DNA of 45,257 bases from Clostridia bacterium. Lineage in GTDB: Bacteria; Bacillota; Clostridia; Oscillospirales; Acutalibacteraceae. The position numbers and the translations under genes were made by a program. Location of the stretch: assembly GCA_017474045.1 (NCBI GenBank), contig JAFUHX010000060.1, positions 1 to 45,257 on the forward strand, read 5' to 3'. A model generated the notes under the pieces. The model saw only the letters and a list, made by a program, of their open reading frames with translations. It ran no database searches and was not told the DNA's origin. Positions 1 to 7,980 of the stretch are shown one piece after another (position 1 is the first letter of the stretch; each line of letters begins with the position of its first letter).

Positions 1-1
1 C

Positions 2-79
2 CATTTCTACAACAACGAAAGAATTCAACTAAAAACAAAACTGACTCCGATGGAATTTCGAAGTCAGTATGTTGCTTAA
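2..79 (+). CDS. IS3-family transposase (OrfB), C-terminal end only
   Basis: The first bases translate without interruption to HFYNNERIQLKTKLTPMEF followed by RSQYVA and a TAA stop at 77-79. This matches the conserved C-terminus of the DDE integrase-type OrfB of IS3 elements (IS150-like group), where a Y-N-x-x-R segment precedes a K-L-x-P-x-E-F/Y-R motif. OrfB catalyses strand cutting and transfer for the element. Only about 25 residues lie inside the window, so the catalytic residues cannot be judged. The call is supported by a terminal inverted repeat 37 bp further on. Whether the element is intact depends on sequence to the left. Confidence 0.85.
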   Translation, partial: HFYNNERIQLKTKLTPMEFRSQYVA

Positions 80-115
80 AATTTAATTTTATCTACCATA
101 AAGGTCTTTTTTGTG

Positions 116-141
116 CTGTCCGTACAATTTGGGGCAGTTCA
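116..141 (+). repeat. Right terminal inverted repeat of the IS3-type element
   Basis: This 26-bp stretch reads inward from its end as TGAACTGCCCCAAATTGTAC then GGACAG. It is typical of IS150-group ends, with a terminal TG and a GGACAG block. It follows the transposase stop by 36 bp, the expected spacing. The host junction should be at about 141/142. The left end lies outside the window, so no target-site duplication can be checked. Confidence 0.7.
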
Positions 142-275
142 ATTATTCCGCCGACTTTTTTCATATTTCTGGCCAGGAGATTCTGATCAGCCGAAAATTG
201 ATGTAAGCTGTTCAAAAATCATCTTACTTTAAGCTGTGGTTACAGAATTGATGATGAGCCATTTATGACAATTAC

Positions 276-608
276 ATGTCAGAAGAAGCTTTCGAAAATC
301 TCAAAGCAAGTATGCCGGAGCTAGCTCGCAAAAGCTACGGTGAAGGCAGTGGCTCTGAACTTGAAGTACGAAGAGATAAAAATAAAAATCCTAAATATCC
401 ACCCAAAATGGCATTTTTCGGATCTTCCAGCAGATTTATTTACACACTTGTTCATGAAAAAATGAAGGATGAAAACTTTGTGTTTGAACTTCAGTTGCCA
501 ACAAAAGTCGGCGGCACAGCAAACCTTGGATTTGTAAAACTTCAGTTTAACAGCCACCGGATACTGATTCCGATGGCTGTTTCAGCTTATTTAACTTTGA
601 CGCCCTGA
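276..608 (+). pseudogene. Unrecognised ORF beside the IS end, probably a truncated gene fragment
   Basis: This encodes 110 residues with an acidic N-terminus, a G-S-G-S-E-L segment (about 23-28), P-P-K-M-A-F-F-G-S-S-S-R (42-53) and F-E-L-Q-L-P-T-K-V-G-G-T-A-N-L (69-83). I do not recognise the family for certain; the layout faintly recalls the N-terminal part of some restriction-nuclease-like proteins. No Shine-Dalgarno precedes the ATG, and an in-frame TGA lies 19 bp upstream. The last 20 residues are encoded by the hairpin at 551-579, and the ORF overlaps the end of the convergent LRR gene by 22 bp. So the C-terminus is unlikely to be native. The most likely reading is a decayed fragment left beside the IS insertion. 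Confidence 0.3.
551..579. terminator. Hairpin at the end of the LRR/FN3 gene
   Basis: CAGCCA (551-556) pairs with TGGCTG (574-579), and CGGA (558-561) pairs with TCCG (569-572), with one mismatch between the stems. It lies 8 bp past the stop of the leftward LRR gene. The T-tract is weak on both strands (TTAAAC leftward, TTTCAGCTT rightward). Confidence 0.4.
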
Positions 609-3600
609 ACAGCACTGTAACTGCCGTAGATTTTTTTACCGTTAACAGTCTTATATGCTCTGACCTTGAAGTAGTAAGTCTTCTTACTTGTAAGCTTATT
701 CTTTGTAGCTTTTATTACATTTGCCTTGGTTGTTGCTATCTTCTTGTAACCGCTTTCCTTCTTCGATGAGCCGTAAACCTCATAACCTGTTTCCCCTGCA
801 ATATTTGTCCACGATACATTTGCAACACCTTTCTTGGTTGATGTTACCTTCAATGTGGGTATTGCAAGTTTGGTTGTAACTTTAACAAGAGACGAAACCT
901 TACCGTAATAAGTCTTCTTTCCAGGTTTATTATAGGCTTTGACTGCAAATTGATATTCGGTAGCAGGGTTGAGCTTTTTAACGGTATAGGATGTTTTTGT
1001 TGTTTTTCCCAGAGAAGTGTACTTCTCGGTTTTTGTATTATATGAGAACACTTCATAACCGGTTATGTTGCTTACCTTTTTCCATGAAAGCTTAACGGTT
1101 TGTGTATAAACCTTGGCTTTTACATTCTTAACCTGACCGGGAGTATATGACACCTTTGAGGTTGTGACAGTAAAAGTTTTAAACTTCGGGGCAAGAACTT
1201 TCTTTTCGCCGTCAAGAACGTAAGCTCTCACTGCAAAAGTGTACTTCGTATTTGCTTTCAGGTTTTTCACAGTATAAGTAAGCTTTGATGTGTCTGTAAG
1301 CTTTTTCCATTTACCGGATACTTTTTGGAATACCCTATAACCCGAAGCACCGGCAACTTTATTCCAATTGAGAGTCACGGATGAGCTTGTTTTGGTTGCG
1401 GTAATTTTTGCGGTTGCGGTCAACTTGGGAAGCGGAGAGTTAGTTGTAACCTTAACTGTTGATGATGCTGAACTCCAGAGCGTATTACCGTTCAACTTCT
1501 TATACGCTCTCAGGCGGAATTTATAAGTTGTACCCGCCTTGAGATTTCCTACTGTGTAGGTTACAGTATCCGGTTTGGTAATTGTGGCAATTCTTGACCA
1601 TGAGCCTGACTTATACTGATACACCGTGCATCCGCTTACTCCCGGCACCTTATTCCAATTGAGTCTGATTGTATCTGTTGACTTTGAGGTTGAGGTTATT
1701 TTAGGCGTTGTCGGCTTTGTTGTTGCATCAAACACAGCATATTCTGTAGACCAGAGAACAAAGGCACCTTTACTTATATAAGTCTTTACGGCAAAACTGT
1801 ATTTTGTACCGTTGTCAAGCCCTGTGATCTTATAAGTATTTGCCTGAAGTGTTTTCAAGGATTTCCAATTCTCATCCTTTTTAATGTAAACTCTGTATCC
1901 GCCTGCTCCGCTGACCTCTGACCATTTAAGAGTAACGCTGTCGGAAGTAATCTGTGAAGCCTCTATTTTCTTGGGTGGATTTAACATCTCGGGGCGGTAT
2001 CCGTAATAAACAACAACTGTTTCAAGGCCGATATTTTTATTCTGTGTAATAAATGTGTTCCAGTTTTCTTCTGTTCCGCTATAAAGAACAATCTCAATAT
2101 TATCACATTCCATAAATGCCCATTCAGAAACATCGGAAAGTGAAGGATGTAAATAAACAGTTTTAAGTGCCGAACAATACTCAAAAGCACCTAAACCGAC
2201 ATGTTTCACATTAGCTTTTAATTCAAGGGTTGTAATCGACCTGCAGGACATAAATGCACTGTCTTCAATTGTTTCAAGCGAATCCGGCAACTCTAAATTC
2301 TTAATATTACAAGCCTGAAATGCACCTTCGCCTATTTCAACAAGTGTCGACGGGAATGTTACCGTTTCAATCTCTCCACGGTGGGAAAAAGCATATTCAC
2401 ATATACGAGTTACACCCTCCGGAATTACAAGATTACTTTTCAAAGGCTCACCTGCGATATACATATTATCAGCAAAATAGTTGGGGTTGGTTGCCTGGGC
2501 TTCACAAAGAGGAAGAAACGCTATAGCAAGATAAGCAGGTAGATCATTTACATAAAAGTCAACCACAGCGGTAGATTTGTAGAACACATTTTTCAACATT
2601 CTCTTTATGCCGGAGTTGAATGTAACCTTCGCAAGCTTGCCACAGTATGAAAAAGCGTAATTTTTTATTTCCATAACTGCCGGTTTACCCACATCGTCAC
2701 CCACAGTAAGTGCTGTAAGAGAGCCACAGGAAGCAAAAGCATACTCATCTATAAGCTTCACTGTTGAAGGTATAACAACACCGATAAGTCCTGTTTTATA
2801 AAAAGCATTTTTACCTATTTCCTCAATACCGCTATAGAAAACAACCTCTTTCAGATTGCTGTGTTTATAAAAAGCCCTGTTCTCAATTCTCTTCACCCCG
2901 TAACCGAAGGTGATTTTCTCCAATGAACTACAGTTAAGTGATGCTGCAGTTATTACAGCCACCGGTTCGGCTTTTTCGGTAAGACTTCCTACCACAGCTT
3001 CTTTAAGCGAACTACCACTGAAAGCTCCGCTACCTATTGAGGTTGTTGCGGGAATTGTTATCTTTTTAAGAGTTTTGCAGTTCTCAAAGGCACCAGACGG
3101 AATTAACTTCACACTTTCGGGTATAACAAGTGTTTCAACCGGGCTTCCGCCTATATTAAGCGTAGCTCCGTAACCCATCGGATTACTATAGCCGGTATAA
3201 TCATCTGATTCAAAAGTTACATTAAACCAATCTTCAATAGTTTTGGCTTGTATCTGCATCTGAGAGCTTTTATTAAAAGCTGCTTCACCCATCTTCAAAG
3301 GCTTGCCTGAAAGAATGAGATTTTTAATACCTGCATAACCGTAAAATGCCATTGGCTTGATTTGAGAAACAGACTCAGGTATTTCGAGATCTGTAAGAGG
3401 CTTTCCGTCAATATACAAAACTGCTCCGTTAAAAAGAGGATTAGAACTGCCTGTAGCAAATTCGATCGAAAGCCAGCTTTCAATTGAAGGAGCATATACA
3501 CTTTCTATAGATGGGCAGCCTGAAAATGCATCCTGACCAATGCTTGTGATCTTATCGTTCACAGTTACAGTTTTTATGATTTTACAATCCTTAAAAGCAT

Positions 3601-5542
3601 TGGCAGGTATTTCAGTAATACTATCATCCAAAACCAGGTTTTCTACACTTGAACCGTTTATGTACAGATTTTCTGCAACTGTCATAGGATTTGATCCACT
3701 GTCTGCAAATTTAATACCGAACCATGTATCAAAGCTGTCAATATAAACATCCTTCAGGTTGTTACAACCCGAAAACGCACCTTTAGCAATACTTGTAATC
3801 TTACCGTGAAGAGTTACAGTTTTTAAACTTTTACAATTCTTAAAAGCATAAGCAGGTATTTCAGTAACACTTCCATCCAGAACAATATCTTCCGGAACCG
3901 AACCGTTTATATACAGATTTTCTGCAACTGTCATGGGATTTGATGCACCGTCTGCAAATTTAATTCCGAGCCATGTATCAAGGCTGTCAGCATAAACATT
4001 CTTCAGATTGTCACAACCTGAAAAACAATTATTACCTATTGATATTCCGCCATGATTGAACGTTACACTTTCAAGTTTATCGTAATTGCTGAACGTACCT
4101 GAAGAAATATCAGTTACACCTTCAGGAACAACTAAATTTACAAGGGGTTCTCCATTAATGTATATCGTATCGAGATTACAGCTTTCTTTTACTGCACTGA
4201 CTCTGATAAACGTTTCTATATCAGGCACATAAACCTCTTTGATATTAGTACAGTTTATAAAGGATCCAAGATCCGCACTCGTTACACCACTGTGAAATGT
4301 TACGCTTTCAATTGTTTTAATGTTGTATAATCCGTAAACGGGAATTCTTGTTACAGATTCAGGTATAACCAGATCAACCAACAGTTCACCTGCAACATAA
4401 AGATTTTGAGCATGATGCATCGGATTGGCATAATAGGTTGCCTTTCCATTGCTTGTGTATATATTGTCACATATTTTCAGCCAGGTTTCCAGACTGTCAA
4501 CATAAACATTTTCAATGCCTGTTCCGTAAAATGCATTATCTCCGATATGTTCAATTCCCGAATGAAGTGTTATGCTGTTCAAAGCATCGTAATAAGCAAA
4601 AGCCTTTTTGCTTATTCTTGTACAGGTTGAGGGAAAAACATAATCACCCGTTACAGGTTCTCCATCTATATACAAACATTTTTCATACTGTAAAGGACCA
4701 CTTTTATGTTCAAAATTCATCCAGGTTTCAAAGGAATCCACATAAAAAGCTTCAAACTTATTATAAGGTAAAATCCAATTATAACCGAATTCCTTTATCG
4801 GTGTTGTAAAAGTTATACTTTTAACATGTAAGTCTGCGAATGCCCTGTTGGGTATGATGTCAATGCCTTCAGGAAGAACTATATCAACTGGTTTTTCATT
4901 GTTAATATATATTTCAGCATACATAGGTATATCTATGTTACAAATTCTGAACCAGGTTTCTATATCAGGCACATAAATTTTTTCAACGCAACCAAGACTG
5001 AAAGCGACATCTGATACAGATTGAATACTTTCAGAAAAAGTAACACTTTTAAAACCCTTCAGTCCAAAAACATAGTGATCTATTACTGTTACGCTATCAG
5101 GAACAACAACATCAGTAACAGCTTTTCCGTCAACATACAAGGTAGCACCAGAAATACAACTTGATGAATTGCCCCGCAATTTAATATTAAGCCATGTTTC
5201 AAGACTGTCTACATAAATCTGTTTAAAGTCATCCATTTTGTTTATATTTTCCAATACCTTTATTGTTTTAGGTAAAGTTATCGCCGTAACGCTACGGCCT
5301 ATAGTCGCAGCATAAGTTTCCATATTCAATGAAGTTACCGGATATCCGCCCAGAGTTTCAGGAATAACAATATGTTTTTTTCCGGTGCTGTCAACTCTTC
5401 GGATTATCGCTTCTCCATCAACAACCTTATAAAAAAAGTCGCCTTCCCAAGTTGCTGTGTCTGCAGCAGATGAGTTAACACTTAAAACAAATAACGTAAT
5501 AAGCAACAAAAAGGCTGCAATAAATATCCTGTTTTTTCTCAT
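587..5542 (-). CDS. Giant secreted BspA-type LRR protein with C-terminal FN3 repeats
   Basis: The protein has 1651 residues, counted from the ATG at 5542, which has GGAGGAG 8 bp upstream; an earlier in-frame start has no such site. Residues 1-26 form a signal peptide (MRKNR, hydrophobic core, SSAADT). Residues about 30-1180 are LRR_5/BspA-type repeats built on I-P-x-x-V-T-x-I-x-x-x-A-F and L-K-x-V-x-x. They are interrupted about ten times by an insert with a [VY]-x-S-[LIF]-[ED]-[TS]-W core followed by L-Y-[IV]-[ND]-G. Residues about 1186-1651 are five FN3 domains, each with a W-x-K-V-x-G-x-x-G-Y core and a Y-x-F-x-V-R-A-Y strand. BspA-like LRR proteins are usually surface adhesins or interaction proteins. 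There is no LPXTG or transmembrane anchor at the C-terminus. The gene lies 19 bp behind the sensor kinase, so co-transcription is likely. Confidence 0.85.
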   Translation of the reverse strand: MRKNRIFIAAFLLLITLFVLSVNSSAADTATWEGDFFYKVVDGEAIIRRVDSTGKKHIVIPETLGGYPVTSLNMETYAATIGRSVTAITLPKTIKVLENINKMDDFKQIYVDSLETWLNIKLRGNSSSCISGATLYVDGKAVTDVVVPDSVTVIDHYVFGLKGFKSVTFSESIQSVSDVAFSLGCVEKIYVPDIETWFRICNIDIPMYAEIYINNEKPVDIVLPEGIDIIPNRAFADLHVKSITFTTPIKEFGYNWILPYNKFEAFYVDSFETWMNFEHKSGPLQYEKCLYIDGEPVTGDYVFPSTCTRISKKAFAYYDALNSITLHSGIEHIGDNAFYGTGIENVYVDSLETWLKICDNIYTSNGKATYYANPMHHAQNLYVAGELLVDLVIPESVTRIPVYGLYNIKTIESVTFHSGVTSADLGSFINCTNIKEVYVPDIETFIRVSAVKESCNLDTIYINGEPLVNLVVPEGVTDISSGTFSNYDKLESVTFNHGGISIGNNCFSGCDNLKNVYADSLDTWLGIKFADGASNPMTVAENLYINGSVPEDIVLDGSVTEIPAYAFKNCKSLKTVTLHGKITSIAKGAFSGCNNLKDVYIDSFDTWFGIKFADSGSNPMTVAENLYINGSSVENLVLDDSITEIPANAFKDCKIIKTVTVNDKITSIGQDAFSGCPSIESVYAPSIESWLSIEFATGSSNPLFNGAVLYIDGKPLTDLEIPESVSQIKPMAFYGYAGIKNLILSGKPLKMGEAAFNKSSQMQIQAKTIEDWFNVTFESDDYTGYSNPMGYGATLNIGGSPVETLVIPESVKLIPSGAFENCKTLKKITIPATTSIGSGAFSGSSLKEAVVGSLTEKAEPVAVITAASLNCSSLEKITFGYGVKRIENRAFYKHSNLKEVVFYSGIEEIGKNAFYKTGLIGVVIPSTVKLIDEYAFASCGSLTALTVGDDVGKPAVMEIKNYAFSYCGKLAKVTFNSGIKRMLKNVFYKSTAVVDFYVNDLPAYLAIAFLPLCEAQATNPNYFADNMYIAGEPLKSNLVIPEGVTRICEYAFSHRGEIETVTFPSTLVEIGEGAFQACNIKNLELPDSLETIEDSAFMSCRSITTLELKANVKHVGLGAFEYCSALKTVYLHPSLSDVSEWAFMECDNIEIVLYSGTEENWNTFITQNKNIGLETVVVYYGYRPEMLNPPKKIEASQITSDSVTLKWSEVSGAGGYRVYIKKDENWKSLKTLQANTYKITGLDNGTKYSFAVKTYISKGAFVLWSTEYAVFDATTKPTTPKITSTSKSTDTIRLNWNKVPGVSGCTVYQYKSGSWSRIATITKPDTVTYTVGNLKAGTTYKFRLRAYKKLNGNTLWSSASSTVKVTTNSPLPKLTATAKITATKTSSSVTLNWNKVAGASGYRVFQKVSGKWKKLTDTSKLTYTVKNLKANTKYTFAVRAYVLDGEKKVLAPKFKTFTVTTSKVSYTPGQVKNVKAKVYTQTVKLSWKKVSNITGYEVFSYNTKTEKYTSLGKTTKTSYTVKKLNPATEYQFAVKAYNKPGKKTYYGKVSSLVKVTTKLAIPTLKVTSTKKGVANVSWTNIAGETGYEVYGSSKKESGYKKIATTKANVIKATKNKLTSKKTYYFKVRAYKTVNGKKIYGSYSAVQGVKVK

Positions 5543-5561
5543 AATTTTCTCCTCCTTCACA

Positions 5562-6866
5562 TCAATGTTTATTATTCGGCAACATTGCCACCGATATAAA
5601 TTCACCGTCAGCATAATGGCTCTTCATTGTACCACCATAGCTTTCAGTAGTTTTTGTGATGTTTTTAATTCCGTATCCGTGTAAGCCTGACGGATCATTT
5701 TTGGTGCTCACAAGCTCATTATTACTGTTGAAAGGATTTTCACGGCAGGTGTTTATAACCTTGAAAAATACAAAGGACTCCTTTTGCCAGATTTCAACCT
5801 TTATCTTCTTTTCATCGTTATCGGAAAGCTTCATACAAGCTTCAATAGCATTGTCAATCTGATTTGCAAGAACCGCACAAATGTCAACCGAAGATATATA
5901 AAGTTCGGAAGAAAGCACTACCCTGTGGAAAAATTCTATATTATGCCTTTTTGCCTGTACAATTTTACAGTTGATAATAGAATCAATTACAGCGTTTCCG
6001 CAAAGCGAATACTGAGCCTGATCGTAAGATGCCTGCAAAAGCTCGTCAATATACAGCTTTGCTTTTTCATCCTTTTCAAGCATTCCTCTTAATGTTAAAA
6101 GGTGATTTTTAAAATCGTGAACCTGCTGACGGATTGTACTATGAGAAGCTTCAAGCTGATGAAAATTCTTTTCCATAATTGAATTAGTTGTCGCCATAAG
6201 TTCAGCCTCACGCTTTTCCTTTTCGTATCCGGTTTTCACAGTAACGGCAAAAACAGTTGCGATAAGTGACACAACTATAAAAAGAATTGAAAAGAACGAA
6301 GTCATCTGCATCATAGCAACGTAATCACTGATTATAATTCCTGCAAAACTGTACATTATTGAGTATGCACCGATAGAAATTGCCAGAATTAAGCCCAGAT
6401 ATTTTCTGCCGAGTTCAGAGAAAAACGGATAAAGCTTCCACATCAAACTAAAGATAAGGATTTTTACAATTTCGTTAGCTACAAGAAATACAGCATAGTA
6501 AGAATCCTGTATATCAAACCGTTCTGCTATAAACTCGTAGCCGTATGTAAGTACATAATTTAGTGCATGAAGGAAAAACCAGGTTGTTGCAATAGATGCA
6601 CTTCGCAAAAGCATACTGCCCTTTGAAACTGCAAAATTAACAGCAAAGGAAAAACCAACCGCAATAGCAAGCATCAGAACCACAGGAACTCCAAGACTGC
6701 TGACACAGGTCATCAGTAAAGTATAAACACATCCAAAAACTGCAACCAAAGCAAAGTGCCTGATTTTTTTGTATTTTTTACCGCACATACTACCTGACAC
6801 TGTAAACACAATAAAGCCTTCAGCAAAAACAGTTAACAGTCCAATGATTTTATAGAACGTTTCCAT
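5562..6866 (-). CDS. GHKL-family sensor histidine kinase (AgrC/VirS type)
   Basis: The protein has 434 residues from the ATG at 6866 (GGGGTGA upstream). A TTG at 6893 would overlap the regulator gene. Residues 1-210 hold about six hydrophobic segments, typical of peptide-sensing kinases. The cytoplasmic part has a Q-Q-V-H250-D-F-K-N-H-L phospho-acceptor box. It also has the ATPase N-box N335-x-x-D-N-A-I-E-A and a G-box G-Y-G-I-K-N-I near the C-terminus. The family autophosphorylates and passes phosphate to a LytTR regulator. The regulator gene is immediately upstream, its stop 14 bp before this start. No agrB/agrD-like peptide gene is seen nearby, so the ligand is unknown. Downstream is the LRR/FN3 surface gene, a candidate output. 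Confidence 0.88.
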   Translation of the reverse strand: METFYKIIGLLTVFAEGFIVFTVSGSMCGKKYKKIRHFALVAVFGCVYTLLMTCVSSLGVPVVLMLAIAVGFSFAVNFAVSKGSMLLRSASIATTWFFLHALNYVLTYGYEFIAERFDIQDSYYAVFLVANEIVKILIFSLMWKLYPFFSELGRKYLGLILAISIGAYSIMYSFAGIIISDYVAMMQMTSFFSILFIVVSLIATVFAVTVKTGYEKEKREAELMATTNSIMEKNFHQLEASHSTIRQQVHDFKNHLLTLRGMLEKDEKAKLYIDELLQASYDQAQYSLCGNAVIDSIINCKIVQAKRHNIEFFHRVVLSSELYISSVDICAVLANQIDNAIEACMKLSDNDEKKIKVEIWQKESFVFFKVINTCRENPFNSNNELVSTKNDPSGLHGYGIKNITKTTESYGGTMKSHYADGEFISVAMLPNNKH

Positions 6867-6880
6867 TTCATCACCCCGAT

Positions 6881-7594
6881 TTATAAACCCCAATACTCAA
6901 GTAAAAATTTTTTAACATCATGAAGGCATCTTCGACTTATTTGCAAAACCTTACCGTTTTTCATTTTCAACTCATAGCCCGAAAGCTGAGAAATATAATC
7001 CACATTAACAAAACAACCACGGTCAATAAACAAAAATCTGTTATCGTCGATAGCATTATAAAATTCTGTTATACCTCTGTTGTCAGTTAACTCACCCTGA
7101 GAGTCAGTTGCAATCACAAGCTGCCTTGAAATTCGGCTTACACAAATTATGTCACTGTAACTCACACGCCAGTATTCGCTGTATCGTCGTATTATTATCG
7201 TCTTTTCATCGTTTTTTTCAACCTGGTACAACGCACTGTCAAGAGCTTCCTCCAGCTCCCGTTCTATATTCATCTTAAGTATATATCTGAGAGCTCTTGA
7301 CTTGTAACCCATTGTTGCCATACTTTCCACAGATGTCAGAAATATAATAACCGCTGTATCGGTATATTTTCTTATCTCTTCGGCAAGTTCAAATCCGTTC
7401 ATACCGGGCATCGAAACATCAAGAATATAAATATCAGCAAGCTTGTTATCCAAAAGCTCATAAGAAAGAAGTTCCGGCTTTACAAACGTAATAACCTCAA
7501 AGTCGATGTGCCTTTTAAGTTCAAATTTTTCAAGCTCTCTTTTCAGCACTTCAACATCCTGTTTACTGTCATCGCAAATGTTTATACGTATCAT
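6881..7594 (-). CDS. LytTR-family response regulator (AgrA type)
   Basis: The protein has 237 residues. Residues 1-120 form a receiver domain: acidic pair D8-D9, phospho-acceptor D59 in I-L-D-V-S-M-P-G-M-N-G, a Thr in I-I-F-L-T-S and a Lys in L-R-Y-I-L-K. Residues about 135-235 form a LytTR DNA-binding domain (I-I-I-R-R-Y-S-E-Y-W, F-L-F-I-D-R-G-C-F-V-N-V-D-Y-I, I-S-R-R-C). LytTR proteins bind pairs of direct repeats about two helical turns apart. Such a pair, together with a promoter, lies directly upstream (see 7641-7708), so autoregulation is likely. It is the first gene of a run with the sensor kinase and the LRR protein. Confidence 0.92.
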   Translation of the reverse strand: MIRINICDDSKQDVEVLKRELEKFELKRHIDFEVITFVKPELLSYELLDNKLADIYILDVSMPGMNGFELAEEIRKYTDTAVIIFLTSVESMATMGYKSRALRYILKMNIERELEEALDSALYQVEKNDEKTIIIRRYSEYWRVSYSDIICVSRISRQLVIATDSQGELTDNRGITEFYNAIDDNRFLFIDRGCFVNVDYISQLSGYELKMKNGKVLQISRRCLHDVKKFLLEYWGL

Positions 7595-7640
7595 TAAAAC
7601 AACCCCAAAAAGAGTATTAAATAAGTTATTCTACGATTGT

Positions 7641-7669
7641 ATAATAACACAGTACACAGCATATTTCAA
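7641..7669 (-). promoter_or_regulatory. SigA-type promoter of the two-component/LRR operon
   Basis: Leftward TTGAAA (7664-7669), a 17-bp spacer, then TATTAT (7641-7646). Start of transcription is expected near 7634, about 40 bp before the regulator's ATG. The direct repeat at 7675-7708 ends 5 bp upstream of the -35 box, a good position for an activator. Confidence 0.7.
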
Positions 7670-7674
7670 TTCTT

Positions 7675-7708
7675 TGTCTTTTCGGTAGATATACTATGTC
7701 TTTTCGGT
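7675..7708 (-). promoter_or_regulatory. Tandem ACCGAAAAGACA direct repeat, probable LytTR operator
   Basis: Two perfect copies of ACCGAAAAGACA (leftward strand) lie at 7697-7708 and 7675-7686, exactly 22 bp apart start to start. LytTR regulators (AgrA, ComE, VirR) are known to bind pairs of roughly 9-12-bp direct repeats separated by about two helical turns. The pair abuts the -35 of the operon encoding a LytTR regulator. I saw no third copy elsewhere in the window. Binding is inferred. Confidence 0.65.
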
Positions 7709-7760
7709 TAAAATTAAAATAAAAAACTGTGATTTTGTAACACCGACATCACTCAAGATA

Positions 7761-7820
7761 CTACTCACAACCCTCCTGAAAAGTTAAAGTTTTAGTTGCC
7801 GTCATCTTCAATTTCTTCAT
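7761..7820 (-). pseudogene. Possible decayed N-terminus of a tyrosine recombinase
   Basis: A leftward ATG at 7820 reads MKKLKMTATKTLTFQEGCE then TAG. Continuing through that stop gives Y-L-E, then TGA, then Cys. The pattern T-F-x-E-G-C-E-x-Y-L-E-x-C resembles the start of the SAM-like N-terminal domain of phage-type integrases. No recognisable recombinase sequence follows. This could equally be a chance 19-codon ORF; the resemblance is from memory only. Confidence 0.25.
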
Positions 7821-7850
7821 CAAAAATCCCTCACATTCACATAAAAAAAG

Positions 7851-7892
7851 ATAGACACATCATCTGAGAAAACTCAAAAATGATGTGTCTAT
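7851..7892 (-). terminator. Rho-independent terminator of the Fe-S/GGGtGRT operon
   Basis: ATAGACACATCAT (7851-7863) pairs perfectly over 13 bp with 7880-7892, with a 16-nt loop. Reading leftward the stem is followed by CTTTTTTTAT. It lies 88 bp beyond the GGGtGRT gene's stop. A shorter T-run on the other side means it may also work rightward. Confidence 0.8.
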
Positions 7893-7980
7893 GTTTTTAA
7901 TGTTTAATTTTCACGTGATGAGATTTTTTAAAGAACTTCAGTAGTCTTAAAAAGTCTCACAAAGCCTTGTAAATCAAGGA

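Larger units (their letters stand above)
7595..7980. other. 386-bp intergenic region between the two-component operon and the GGGtGRT operon
   Basis: From left to right it holds the promoter (7641-7669), the direct-repeat operator (7675-7708), a possible integrase remnant (7761-7820) and the hairpin terminator (7851-7892). The remainder (7893-7980) shows nothing recognisable. Confidence 0.6.

Noticed and set aside
4438-4809. 123-codon rightward ORF opposite the LRR gene
   Set aside because: It is antisense to repetitive LRR coding sequence, with no ribosome-binding site and no recognisable domain.
5562-7594. Complete Agr quorum-sensing locus
   Set aside because: The kinase and regulator are Agr-like, but no AgrB peptidase or AgrD-like peptide gene lies beside them. 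The downstream gene is an LRR/FN3 protein instead.
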